Source of the DNA: Erysipelotrichaceae bacterium
GTDB taxonomy: Bacteria; Bacillota_I; Bacilli_A; Erysipelotrichales; Erysipelotrichaceae
Assembly (NCBI GenBank): GCA_017512285.1
Contig: JAFWGU010000006.1
Location: forward strand, 1-64,000
DNA length: 64,000 nt
Direction of reading: 5' to 3'
Part shown: positions 43,376 to 51,825 of the stretch, one piece after another
Numbering within the stretch: the stretch's first letter is position 1
Layout: every line of letters begins with the position of its first letter
Notes under the pieces: generated by a model
The model's input: the letters and a program-made list of their open reading frames with translations, nothing else
Databases searched by the model: none
What the model was told of the DNA's origin: nothing
Position numbers and translations under genes: made by a program

Positions 43376-44539
43376 CTACTGAGCCTGGTAAAATACCTTG
43401 CCGTTGATGATCGTCATCTTTACGTTGTAGTCATCATCCATCAGAACGAAGTCGCTCTTTCTGCCAACCTGGATCTTGCCTCTGTCAGTGATCCTCAGAC
43501 AGCTGGCTGGGTTTTCCGCATACAGCAGACCTACCTGTTCCTTGGTCAGTCCGCAGATGTTGCGGGCTCTGTACATCATTCTGTCCATGGTGTTATTACC
43601 GCTGAGAAGATGTCCGTCAGGACGGTAGTTGAAACCGTTTCTGGTTATGACGACGGAACCGTCAGGCATTACGTTATCACCATCCGGCAGACCGGATACG
43701 CTTGATAAGTCCGTTATGCCGTAGCAGTTTTCAATGCCCTTGGCCTTGATCGCCAGCTTTACCCAGGCCGGATTTACATGGAAGCCATCCATGGTAAGCT
43801 GTGCCTTGATCCTGTCATCCAGCATGATTCCCGCTACTGCGGAAGATTCGCGATGATGCATCGGTACATAACCGTTAAACAGATGTGAGCAGGTTCCCAG
43901 TCCGTGATCAGCTGCTTCAATTACCTGTTCAGCCGTACACTTGGTATAGCCTATTTCCGGAATTATGCCCTTCGATGATACGTAATCAAGCCACTCCATG
44001 GCTCCTTCCATTTCCGGTGCCACGCAGATGAAGGCAACATCGCTGTAATCGCCGTCTACAAGGTAATCGCTGTGCTCCTTGCTCGGCAATGGGATTTCAC
44101 CTATTTCATCAAAGTATCTCTCCATGGTGAGGTAGGTCAGTTCAAAGTGGAACTTCATCAGGTCGGCACCCTTGAGGTCCTTTCTGACCTTGCGGATGAA
44201 CTTTACGGCTTCAACTTCCTCATCATAGCCTGAAAGATCTGCAGCCAGCGTTGGGAAGACAGTGGTTACACCGGTTTCCGGAAGCTTGGCTGCCAGAAAC
44301 TGCAGCTGGTCAAAACGGCTGCCTAAGGATGAGTTACGGCTTTCATGTCCGAATGAGCACATGAAGCCGCCATGGCAGTGGGCATCGATGATGCCGGCAT
44401 AAAGGTCAAGGCCCTTGCCGTCGATTATGTCACTTCCGTACAGATTCCTGCCGATTTCCGTAATCTCGCTTTCATTGAATCTTACGTCAACATCATGAAA
44501 TTTCCCATCAATGAATACTCTTGCGTTCTTTATTATCAT
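43376..44539 (-). CDS. NagA-like amidohydrolase, copy 2
   Basis: A 387-residue paralogue of the enzyme at 11680-12822. Matching marks are GIIDAHCHGGF near 50, SHLFNGYVPMHHRESSAVAG, DGFHVNPAWV, TDLSSVSGLPDGDNV and GRKSDFVLMDDDY. Where NagA has LEGPF this copy reads FELTYLT; the glutamate is kept, but glycine and phenylalanine are not. The HxH metal pair and the catalytic Asp remain. I expect a metal-dependent deacetylase or related hydrolase on a sugar derivative. There is no nagB, PTS or kinase beside it. The MFS gene at 42122 is downstream on the same strand, 81 bases away. Confidence 0.72.
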   Translation of the reverse strand: MIIKNARVFIDGKFHDVDVRFNESEITEIGRNLYGSDIIDGKGLDLYAGIIDAHCHGGFMCSFGHESRNSSLGSRFDQLQFLAAKLPETGVTTVFPTLAADLSGYDEEVEAVKFIRKVRKDLKGADLMKFHFELTYLTMERYFDEIGEIPLPSKEHSDYLVDGDYSDVAFICVAPEMEGAMEWLDYVSSKGIIPEIGYTKCTAEQVIEAADHGLGTCSHLFNGYVPMHHRESSAVAGIMLDDRIKAQLTMDGFHVNPAWVKLAIKAKGIENCYGITDLSSVSGLPDGDNVMPDGSVVITRNGFNYRPDGHLLSGNNTMDRMMYRARNICGLTKEQVGLLYAENPASCLRITDRGKIQVGRKSDFVLMDDDYNVKMTIINGKVFYQAQ

Positions 44540-44607
44540 TTTTCTTTCCTCTTACTCACATTATATATACAAATGTGACGGCATGTCATTACCTCTGCCC
44601 GGCATGT

Positions 44608-44634
44608 AAAAAGCCCCGGTATTATCCGGGGCTT
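44608..44634 (-). terminator. terminator of the lactate dehydrogenase/Etf operon
   Basis: A nine-base GC-rich stem AAGCCCCGG/CCGGGGCTT with a six-base loop, followed on the minus strand by TTTTTAC, 20 bases past the stop at 44654. Confidence 0.9.
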
Positions 44635-44653
44635 TACCGTAAATTTCTGATAT

Positions 44654-46048
44654 CTAGCAGACCTTGCCTGGATTGAGAATGTTCTTCGGGTCAAAGACCT
44701 TCTTGATGCTCTGCATCAGTTCTATCTGTCTGTCGCCAACCTGCTTTACCAGATACGGCTTCTTGGCATAGCCGATGCCGTGTTCTCCTGATACCATGCC
44801 GCCATACTCCCTGGCTCTGGCATACAGCAGTTCAAATGCCGTATCAGCCTTCTTCTGCCATGTTTCCTCTTCCAGGTTATCCTTGCACAGATAGATGTGC
44901 AGGTTGCCGTCGCCGGCATGCCCGAATGACGGAATTCTCAGACCGGTGATCTCAGCTACTTCATGAGTATACTTGATGAAGTCGGCTACTCTGCTCTTTG
45001 GAACAACGACGTCGCATTCATCCATCTTATCGGTAGAGGCCTTGATGGCTTCCAGGAAGGCACCTCTGGCATTCCATACGGACTTCTTTCTTTCATCGGT
45101 ATCGACGAAGTATCCATCAATGGCACCCTTTTCGATGCACAGTGAAGCTACCTTGGTATACTCGCTTTCGATCTCAGCCATGTTATTGCCGTCAAACGTC
45201 AGCAGTATGTAAGCTGCATAATTGGTATCCGGGAACTTCTTGCCCAGGAATTCCTCGGCAGATATGATCGTATCCAGTGACATGTATTCAATGGCTGTCA
45301 GTGAAGTCTTGGACTTCAGGATCTCCGGAACCACCTCAATGGCCTTTTCCATGGTCAGGAAAGGCAGCAGCATTGACACTGAGAAATCAGGTTTCGGCAA
45401 TAGTTTCAGAATGGCTTCAGTAATCACGCACAGGGTTCCCTCTGAGCCTATGACCAGATCCTTCAGGTCATAGCCTGAAGAGTTCTTGACCACCTTGCCA
45501 CCGAGATGCTGAATACTGCCGTCAGGCAGTACGACCGTCAGGCCTCTGACATAGTCTCTGGTGACGCCGTACTTTACAGCTCTCATGCCGCCGGCATTGG
45601 TTGAGATGTTGCCGCCGATCGTAGCTGACTTTTCACCCGGATCTGGAGGATAGAACAGGTCTCTTTCTTCTACATAGGCCTGTAATTCCATTAACAGTAC
45701 ACCGGGTTCAACCGTTATCGTCAGGTTTGTCTCATCCAGCTCCAGGATGTGGTTCATTCTCTTGGTGCAGATCATGATGCCGCCTTCCAGAGCTACCGCT
45801 GCCCCGACCAGGTCCGTACCCGAACCTCTGGCAACGATCGGAATCTCGTTATCATAGGCATACTTCATGATTTTTGAAACTTCTTCCGTGCTCAATACGT
45901 AGATCAACACGTCAGGCTTTACTTCTATTCCCCCAAGTTCATCATGAGCATAGTCGTGTGAGATCTCATCATGAACCAGGATCCTTCCTTCAGGAATAAA
46001 CGATCTCAGATATTCAATGTCTCTGTCATCTATTTTCTTGTACATCAT
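44654..46048 (-). CDS. lctD: FAD-linked lactate dehydrogenase (GlcD/LctD type)
   Basis: A 464-residue FAD-binding oxidoreductase of the GlcD/D-lactate dehydrogenase family. The PCMH FAD region shows [20 protein letters not shown] near 73-92 and [22 protein letters not shown] near 133-154; the C-terminal domain shows [11 protein letters not shown] and [13 protein letters not shown]. The ATG comes straight after the etfA stop with AAGGGGG ahead. With etfB and etfA in front, the set matches the LctBCD complex of Acetobacterium woodii, in which lactate oxidation by NAD is driven by ferredoxin oxidation through an Etf. A glycolate dehydrogenase is possible, but the Etf linkage favours lactate. Confidence 0.85.
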   Translation of the reverse strand: MMYKKIDDRDIEYLRSFIPEGRILVHDEISHDYAHDELGGIEVKPDVLIYVLSTEEVSKIMKYAYDNEIPIVARGSGTDLVGAAVALEGGIMICTKRMNHILELDETNLTITVEPGVLLMELQAYVEERDLFYPPDPGEKSATIGGNISTNAGGMRAVKYGVTRDYVRGLTVVLPDGSIQHLGGKVVKNSSGYDLKDLVIGSEGTLCVITEAILKLLPKPDFSVSMLLPFLTMEKAIEVVPEILKSKTSLTAIEYMSLDTIISAEEFLGKKFPDTNYAAYILLTFDGNNMAEIESEYTKVASLCIEKGAIDGYFVDTDERKKSVWNARGAFLEAIKASTDKMDECDVVVPKSRVADFIKYTHEVAEITGLRIPSFGHAGDGNLHIYLCKDNLEEETWQKKADTAFELLYARAREYGGMVSGEHGIGYAKKPYLVKQVGDRQIELMQSIKKVFDPKNILNPGKVC

Positions 46049-47233
46049 CTATTCCCCCTTTATCATCTTTATCAGTTTCGGTACGACATCATAGATGTCT
46101 CCGACGATGCCGTAGTTGCAAACGTCAAATATCTGGGCTTCAGGATCTGAGTTCACCGCAATTATGCATTCCGAACTGTTCATGCCTGAGGTAAACTGAA
46201 TGGCTCCGGATATGCCTAATGTGATGATCAGCTTTGGCTTTACCGTCTTGCCGCTTAAGCCGATCTGATGCTTGGCATCAAATATTCCCGCTTCAACCAG
46301 CGGTCTTGAACAGGCTACGACGCCACCCAGCAAGTCAGCGAGTTCCTGTACCATTCCAATGTCATCAGCTGACTTCAGGCCTCTGCCTACGGCCACGATG
46401 ACATCAGCTTCGGAGATGTCCATCTCCTTTTCCTTTTCATGAACAGCCAGGATCTCAGTTGAGCTCTCCAGCCATTCATCCTTTATCTGTACTCTTTCAA
46501 CCGTTCCCGTCGGGTTTTCCACCTTTTCAGGAGAGTCAAAGATCTTGTATCTTACCGTACAGAACTGCGGACGGCGGTACGGGTTGATGATCTGGGCCAT
46601 GATGTTGCCGCCAAAGGCCGGTCTGATCTGAACAAGGTCGGTGTTTTCCTTCATTTCCAGTCTGGTACAGTCAGCCGTCAGACCAGTGTGGAATCTGGCT
46701 GCCACTCTCGGCGCCAGGCATCTGCCTACATTGGTTGCGCCAACCAGAATGCTGGAAGGTCTGATCCTTTCAATGAAATCAGCGAAGCAGTTGGCGTACT
46801 TCTCAATGTCAAAGTCCTTCAGTTCAGGATGGTCGTAGACGAATACCCTGTCTACACCATATTCCAGTAATTCCCTGACGTTTTCATCCGTATCACTGCC
46901 GATCAGTATGGCATATACCGGATGATCTATTACCTTAGCCAGTTCTCTGGCCTTGCCTATGAGTTCAAAGGTTACCTTGTGGATCACGCCATGGTCGCTG
47001 TCCGCATATACGCAGACTCCTCTGTACTGATCCTTGTTGACCTTCATTACTTCTTCTTCCGCAAAGGTTACGACACCTTCCGGACCCTTTCTGACGCACA
47101 TCTTGCACAGCTTACAGCCGGCGCCTATCTCCAGCCTGCCGTCTGTGTAGGAGATGGCACCGAACGGACACAGCTTTTCCAGCTGTCTGCCGGTCTCATC
47201 ATTGACCAGCTTCTGATTTATCAACAGTCCCAT
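46049..47233 (-). CDS. etfA: electron transfer flavoprotein alpha subunit with ferredoxin-like head
   Basis: A 394-residue EtfA. An extra N-terminal part holds LCPFGAIS (Cys21 region) and CKLCKMC about 17 residues on: four cysteines, enough for one [4Fe-4S] cluster, as in LctC of acetogens. The flavin domain follows, with KPKLIITLGISGAIQFTSGM and NSDPEAQIFDVCNYGIVGD at the C-terminus, the usual FAD-binding end of EtfA. The ATG has AGAGGTGG ahead. It pairs with EtfB at 47243 and passes electrons between lactate dehydrogenase, ferredoxin and NAD. Electron confurcation is inferred from the operon and the extra cluster. Confidence 0.88.
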   Translation of the reverse strand: MGLLINQKLVNDETGRQLEKLCPFGAISYTDGRLEIGAGCKLCKMCVRKGPEGVVTFAEEEVMKVNKDQYRGVCVYADSDHGVIHKVTFELIGKARELAKVIDHPVYAILIGSDTDENVRELLEYGVDRVFVYDHPELKDFDIEKYANCFADFIERIRPSSILVGATNVGRCLAPRVAARFHTGLTADCTRLEMKENTDLVQIRPAFGGNIMAQIINPYRRPQFCTVRYKIFDSPEKVENPTGTVERVQIKDEWLESSTEILAVHEKEKEMDISEADVIVAVGRGLKSADDIGMVQELADLLGGVVACSRPLVEAGIFDAKHQIGLSGKTVKPKLIITLGISGAIQFTSGMNSSECIIAVNSDPEAQIFDVCNYGIVGDIYDVVPKLIKMIKGE

Positions 47234-47242
47234 AAGCCACCT

Positions 47243-48028
47243 CTATATGTACTTTCTATCTTTCAGGATCTTAAAGGTTTCTTCGGCCAGATCGCCTTCA
47301 GCAATGATGACCTTCTCCTTTGTCTTGTCAGGCTCAAATATTCTTTCTACCTGAGTCGGTGATCCCTTTAAGCCGTAATGGGTTTCATCCCTGTCGATGA
47401 TGTCGTCAAAGGTAATGATCTTGATGAGATCATCGCAGTTACCGTATTCCATCTTTCTCTTGAATGACGGCAGTCTTGGCGTATTGACTTCACCGTCAGC
47501 GCATACCAGACACGGCATCTTTATGGTTGCCTCAACGGTCTTGTTATCGAGGTTGGAAACATAGCGTAACCTGTCACCTTCAAGTTCCAGTTCCCTGACG
47601 TAGGCAGCGTGCGGAACCTTCAGGTGTTCAGCCAGCTCGCTGCCGACCTGAGCCGTATCGCCATCGGTCGTCTGCTTGCCGGTCAGTATCAGGTCAAATT
47701 CACCCATGGCCAGAATGCCGCTGCACAGTGTATATGACGTAGCCAGAACATCGGCTCCTCCGAACTTACGGTCACTGATGAGGATTCCCCCGTCAGCGCC
47801 CATGTAGATGGCTTCCCTGATTACCTCCAGAGCACTGAAAGGTCCCATGGAAAGAACCTTCAGAGTACCGCCGTATTTTTCCTTCAGTCTCAGGCCCATT
47901 TCCAGAGCATAGAGATCGTAGGGATTCATCTTGGCAGCTACCCCGTCTCTGATCAGAGTACCGGTCACCGGGTCAACATTCACCTTGTTGGTACCAGGCA
48001 CCTGCTTGATGCATACTATTATGTTCAT
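47243..48028 (-). CDS. etfB: electron transfer flavoprotein beta subunit
   Basis: A 261-residue EtfB, starting MNIIVCIKQVPGTNKVNVDP, with LTGKQTTDGDTAQVGSELAEHL, the AMP/FAD-binding stretch near 120-140, and the C-terminal arm that wraps around EtfA (ERIFEPDKTKEKVI). Bifurcating Etfs bind a second FAD in this subunit through a DGDTAQV-type motif, which is present here. First gene of the etfB-etfA-lctD operon. The upstream 140 bases are shared with the divergent ABC transporter gene and contain TAGAAT as a possible -10 (48079 region), with no clear -35. Confidence 0.9.
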   Translation of the reverse strand: MNIIVCIKQVPGTNKVNVDPVTGTLIRDGVAAKMNPYDLYALEMGLRLKEKYGGTLKVLSMGPFSALEVIREAIYMGADGGILISDRKFGGADVLATSYTLCSGILAMGEFDLILTGKQTTDGDTAQVGSELAEHLKVPHAAYVRELELEGDRLRYVSNLDNKTVEATIKMPCLVCADGEVNTPRLPSFKRKMEYGNCDDLIKIITFDDIIDRDETHYGLKGSPTQVERIFEPDKTKEKVIIAEGDLAEETFKILKDRKYI

Positions 48029-48122
48029 TGTAAACCCCCTCAGACATGCTGATGTCGTTTATTCTTCTTTATTAATTCTACCACATATGAACAGAAGTAA
48101 CGCAGAGAGGTATGCTTTTTAC

Positions 48123-48151
48123 TGGATATGATGACGATATTTCCCTATAAT
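48123..48151 (+). promoter_or_regulatory. promoter of the ABC exporter
   Basis: TGGATA (48123-48128), 17 bases, TATAAT (48146-48151), then AAAGAGG and the ATG at 48170. The leader would be only about 12 bases. Confidence 0.6.
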
Positions 48152-48169
48152 CATTAAAGAGGTTAACAA

Positions 48170-49936
48170 ATGAGTCAGACAGTAAGCAGAAACTATTCAA
48201 CCAGGGAACTGTTGGGACGTTTCCTTCCATATCTGTTCAAGTACAAGGGCATGCTTGCCTTTGACCTTTTCTGCGCCTCAATGACAACGTTATGCGATGT
48301 CGCATTGCCAAGGATCATGAGCCGGCTGACCAATACGGCTACCACCGATCCCGCAGCCCTGACTGTTGAATTCGTGCTAAAACTGGCTGGCATATATGTC
48401 GTATTAAGACTCATAGATGCCGTTGCCTACTATTACATGAGTTCGAAAGGCCACATCATGGGCGTTTACATTGAAACAGACATGCGTACCGATGCCTTTG
48501 AGCATCTGGAAAGACTCAGTGACAGTTACTTTGCCAATACCAAGATTGGTCAGATCATGGGCAGGATATCAAATGACCTGTTTGACATTACGGAATTTTC
48601 CCACCACTGTCCGGAGGAATTCTTCATTGCCCTGATCAAGATCACCATATCGTTCATCATACTGTGTCAGGCCAACATTCTGCTGACAGTAATCATCTTC
48701 AGCTGCGTGCCGCTGATGGTTATCGTATCCTTCAGGCTGAATCACCGTTTCAGACAGGCTACCAAGGGACAGAGAGTGCAGATTGGTGAACTGAACTCCC
48801 AGGTTGAAGATTCACTGTTGGGTGAACGGGTCGTAAAGGCCTTTGGCGCTGAGGAATATGAACTGGAGAAGTTCGCTGCCGGAAATGCAAAGTTCAGAGA
48901 CGTAAAGATCGAGCGTTACTATGCAATGGCCAATTACTCCATGAGCACCAGACTGTTTGACGGCTTGATGTACAGCGTTACCATCATAGCCGGCGGTCTG
49001 TTCCTGGTTAACGGCGCAATAAATGCCGGTGATCTGGTGGCGTACATACTGTATGTACAGACTCTGATCGCCACGATCAGAAGGATCGTTGAATTTGCCG
49101 AACAATTCCAGTCCGGCATTACCGGAATTGAAAGATTCCTGGAGATACTTGATACACCGATAGACATCTACGACAAAGAAGGCGCAACTGATCTGGTGGT
49201 CACCGGCGGTGACATCAGATTCGAGAATGTGACCTTTGAATATCCGGATGATCACAATACCGTACTGACCAATCTCAATCTGGAGATCAAGCCCGGTGAG
49301 AATCTGGCCCTGGTCGGTGAAAGCGGCGGCGGTAAGACCACCCTGTCTTCACTGATTCCAAGATTCTACGACATCAAAGAAGGCAGGATCCTGATCGACG
49401 GTCAGAACATCAAGGATGTTACCCTGAAGAGCTTAAGAGACAACATCGGCATCGTCCAGCAGGACGTATACCTGTTCTCCGGAACCGTCAGGGAAAACAT
49501 TGCCTATGGCAAAAGGGACGCTACGGATGAGGAAATAGAACACGCAGCCGTACTGGCCGGCGCCGACAAGTTCATAAATGAACTGAAGGATGGCTATGAC
49601 TCATACGTAGGTGAAAGAGGAATCAAACTGTCAGGCGGACAGAAACAGCGAATCGCCATTGCCAGGGTATTCCTGAAGAATCCAAAGATCCTGTTGCTTG
49701 ATGAAGCAACCAGCGCCCTGGACAATGAAAGCGAACTGCTGATCGAAAGAAGTCTGGAAAAGCTGTCAGTCGGCAGAACGACCCTGACCATTGCTCACAG
49801 ACTTACGACGATCCAGCACGCCGACCGCATAATCGTATTAGGCAAGAACGGCATTGAAGAAGAAGGAAATCATGAAACTCTCCTTGCCAGCAAGGGTACC
49901 TATTACCGGTTATGGAACGGCATCGTTGAAGAATAA
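48170..49936 (+). CDS. ABC transporter, fused permease-ATPase (MsbA/LmrA type)
   Basis: A 588-residue half-transporter that works as a homodimer or with a partner. Residues 25-310 form six membrane helices, the rest the ATPase: Walker A LVGESGGGKTTLSSLIPRFY near 382-401, Q-loop GIVQQDVYLFSGTV, signature LSGGQKQRIAIARVFL, Walker B ILLLDEATSALD, and H-loop IAHRLTTIQHAD. There is no leader peptidase domain, so it is probably a drug or lipid exporter, not a bacteriocin processor. It is monocistronic: a terminator hairpin follows 9 bases after its stop. No second half-transporter lies beside it. Confidence 0.9.
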   Translation: MSQTVSRNYSTRELLGRFLPYLFKYKGMLAFDLFCASMTTLCDVALPRIMSRLTNTATTDPAALTVEFVLKLAGIYVVLRLIDAVAYYYMSSKGHIMGVYIETDMRTDAFEHLERLSDSYFANTKIGQIMGRISNDLFDITEFSHHCPEEFFIALIKITISFIILCQANILLTVIIFSCVPLMVIVSFRLNHRFRQATKGQRVQIGELNSQVEDSLLGERVVKAFGAEEYELEKFAAGNAKFRDVKIERYYAMANYSMSTRLFDGLMYSVTIIAGGLFLVNGAINAGDLVAYILYVQTLIATIRRIVEFAEQFQSGITGIERFLEILDTPIDIYDKEGATDLVVTGGDIRFENVTFEYPDDHNTVLTNLNLEIKPGENLALVGESGGGKTTLSSLIPRFYDIKEGRILIDGQNIKDVTLKSLRDNIGIVQQDVYLFSGTVRENIAYGKRDATDEEIEHAAVLAGADKFINELKDGYDSYVGERGIKLSGGQKQRIAIARVFLKNPKILLLDEATSALDNESELLIERSLEKLSVGRTTLTIAHRLTTIQHADRIIVLGKNGIEEEGNHETLLASKGTYYRLWNGIVEE

Positions 49937-49944
49937 GCAAAATG

Positions 49945-49973
49945 CACTGCCCTGAAATAAGAGCAGTGTTTTT
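49945..49973 (+). terminator. terminator of the ABC exporter gene
   Basis: Stem CACTGC/GCAGTG with a 12-base loop, followed by TTTTT. Short stem, so possibly moderate strength. Confidence 0.65.
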
Positions 49974-50041
49974 CATGTATGCTTTTGCATAACACGGCTG
50001 ATGATATTACAATGTAATTAACAGGGAAAGGAAACATCACA

Positions 50042-50455
50042 ATGACAAAGACCGACAGGGAAATACTGGAAAATCTGGACATGGACAAACTTGCTGAGGT
50101 GACATCTCTGGTAAGAACCTTAAAGAAAATAGAATGGATAAGCAGCAGGTCGACCGGCGAAAGGACAAAAGACGGCACGGAAATCTTTACCATGCCTTAC
50201 CCGATATACCCTGACGGCGTGATCGATGCCTTAAGATTACTGGGCAGTGATGTCAACTACCTAAAATACGTAGACAAGCTTCGCAGCAAGGACATCAGCA
50301 GGATGTCACTGACGGATTTAAGAAGGCTGTTTACCTATTATCTGCGCGGTGAAAGGTTCTGCGATGGGCTGATAGTTGAATTTGTTGAAGACGGGCTGAT
50401 GCTTAAGGCATTGGAAAGAACGCAGCAGATAGCTGAAGCGAACAAGCCCAGATAA
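50042..50455 (+). CDS. DUF6508-like small protein
   Basis: A 137-residue soluble protein of unknown function. The C-terminal half, with TDLRRLFTYYLRGERFCDGLI followed at once by FVEDGLMLKALERTQQI, is close in pattern to DUF6508 (a helix with L..L.T...R.ERFC.G, then a second helix ending the protein). The middle has TMPYPIYPDGVIDALRLLGS. No membrane segment or metal motif. The start at 50042 has GGGAAAGGAAA ahead. It stands between two terminators and is its own transcription unit. Family match is by eye and moderately sure. Confidence 0.6.
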   Translation: MTKTDREILENLDMDKLAEVTSLVRTLKKIEWISSRSTGERTKDGTEIFTMPYPIYPDGVIDALRLLGSDVNYLKYVDKLRSKDISRMSLTDLRRLFTYYLRGERFCDGLIVEFVEDGLMLKALERTQQIAEANKPR

Positions 50456-50476
50456 CATATTATCGATATCATAATA

Positions 50477-50509
50477 AAAGTCTCCCGTGATCTTCACAGG
50501 AGACTTTTT
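50477..50509. terminator. terminator serving the DUF6508 gene and the convergent regulator
   Basis: A nine-base stem AAAGTCTCC/GGAGACTTT that continues through an inner GTGA/TCAC pair, with T5 on the right and A-rich sequence on the left, so usable from both strands. Confidence 0.85.
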
Positions 50510-50519
50510 CTGTTAAACG

Positions 50520-51683
50520 TTACTGCCGTGTAAGCTTTTCCCACCTGTCCCAGCGGGGATCCTGCATCATTTCTTTCTTAACCTTTTCCTGTTCAGGAAC
50601 ATTCCATCCCGGCCAAACATCAGGCAGGTCAGGTGTGAAACTCCTGTCAGATTCAGAATAATTCACCTCAGTTCTGACAAATTTCAGAAGCGGTGAAGTA
50701 TGACCGTACGACCTGACTCCTTTCAGTTCATCGTATCTCACTGAATGACGTAACACCTCATCCAGAGATTTAAAAGCACCGTCTCTGTCATTATTCAGCC
50801 ACTGATAATATGATCGCAGCATGTGCAGACAGGATATCTGCCAGTTATATCTGCCGTAATCATCATTCACACATACCAGAGAATACATGCTGATCGCATT
50901 CTGGAGCATCACGGCTGCCGTCTGCGGTTTCATCGTACAGTCTGACCATACAATGGAAGCGATCAGTTCCGCGCTGCAGTTTACTGTTTCCAGCAGGGCT
51001 TCGCCGCTGGCCCCAACAGCTTCCCTGCCGTCAAAGGCGTTGATCCTGAGAAACTGTTCAGACGCTGTCATATCCATGGCTTTTTCAGCCAGTTGAAGAG
51101 CCTTTTCATGTTCTCCCGTATTCTTATAAAGCTGTGACAGTTCGGTTACAGCCTTCTGTCTCAATTTGCCGTTTTGAAGACCCGGCAGTACCTTTTCGTA
51201 CAGTTTAATGGCTTCCTGCCATTCCCTGCATTCTCTGTTCCTTTCAGCATCGTATCTGCTGTAGCCTTCTTCATCAATGAAGTGGTGTTCGCCATATCTG
51301 ACATATCCTGCATTGTACAATACCGCTGCCAGTGCACATGTTAATTCCTCATTGCCCGGAAATTCAATAAGCGCTTGTCTGGCTAAGGCGATGCATTCAT
51401 CCACATTTACATCTGTCCCGTTATTCTGCCGGTTCATGGCATTGATCCTTTCCGCCAGTTCAGCTGTTTTTCTGGCTCTGTCATTATCGTAGCCAAACAG
51501 TTCATCAATGGACACGCCAAAGTAATTGGCTATGGACGGGATGATTTCCATGTCCGGGTAACATATTCCCTTTTCCCATCTTGATACAGCCTGAGCAGTC
51601 ACGCCGAGTTCTTCAGCCAGTACTTCCTGCGTTCTGCCGTCACGGTTTCTTAATTCCCTGATTCTCTTTCCCAATTCCATCAT
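50520..51683 (-). CDS. XRE-family regulator with TPR-like effector domain
   Basis: A 387-residue regulator. Residues 1-65 are a Cro/CI-type helix-turn-helix (LGKRIRELRNRDGRTQEVLA, VTAQAVSRWEKGICYPDMEI, YFGVSIDELFG). The rest is helical and TPR-like (EAIKLYEKVLPG, then GEHEKALQLAEKAM), as in regulators that sense peptides or metabolites. The ATG at 51683 has AAGGAG six bases ahead; a second ATG follows directly. It is convergent with the DUF6508 gene and downstream of the MFS carrier at 51826, from which it is split by that gene's terminator. Target unknown. Confidence 0.8.
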   Translation of the reverse strand: MMELGKRIRELRNRDGRTQEVLAEELGVTAQAVSRWEKGICYPDMEIIPSIANYFGVSIDELFGYDNDRARKTAELAERINAMNRQNNGTDVNVDECIALARQALIEFPGNEELTCALAAVLYNAGYVRYGEHHFIDEEGYSRYDAERNRECREWQEAIKLYEKVLPGLQNGKLRQKAVTELSQLYKNTGEHEKALQLAEKAMDMTASEQFLRINAFDGREAVGASGEALLETVNCSAELIASIVWSDCTMKPQTAAVMLQNAISMYSLVCVNDDYGRYNWQISCLHMLRSYYQWLNNDRDGAFKSLDEVLRHSVRYDELKGVRSYGHTSPLLKFVRTEVNYSESDRSFTPDLPDVWPGWNVPEQEKVKKEMMQDPRWDRWEKLTRQ

Positions 51684-51790
51684 ATCTGTCTCCTTACCAC
51701 CGGTGCATTTTCATTCTATCAGCAGTTAAGTCGTCTTTGTATTATCAATTCATTGTTTTATTTTCAATCATTTGTTTAGTTAGCAGCCAG

Positions 51791-51816
51791 AAAAAAGGCA
51801 GAATCAGATCTGCCTT
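51791..51816 (-). terminator. terminator of the SLC45-like carrier
   Basis: On the minus strand AAGGCAGA, six-base loop, TCTGCCTT, then TTTTCTGG; it follows the stop at 51826 by 10 bases. Confidence 0.85.
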
Positions 51817-51825
51817 AAATGGAGA

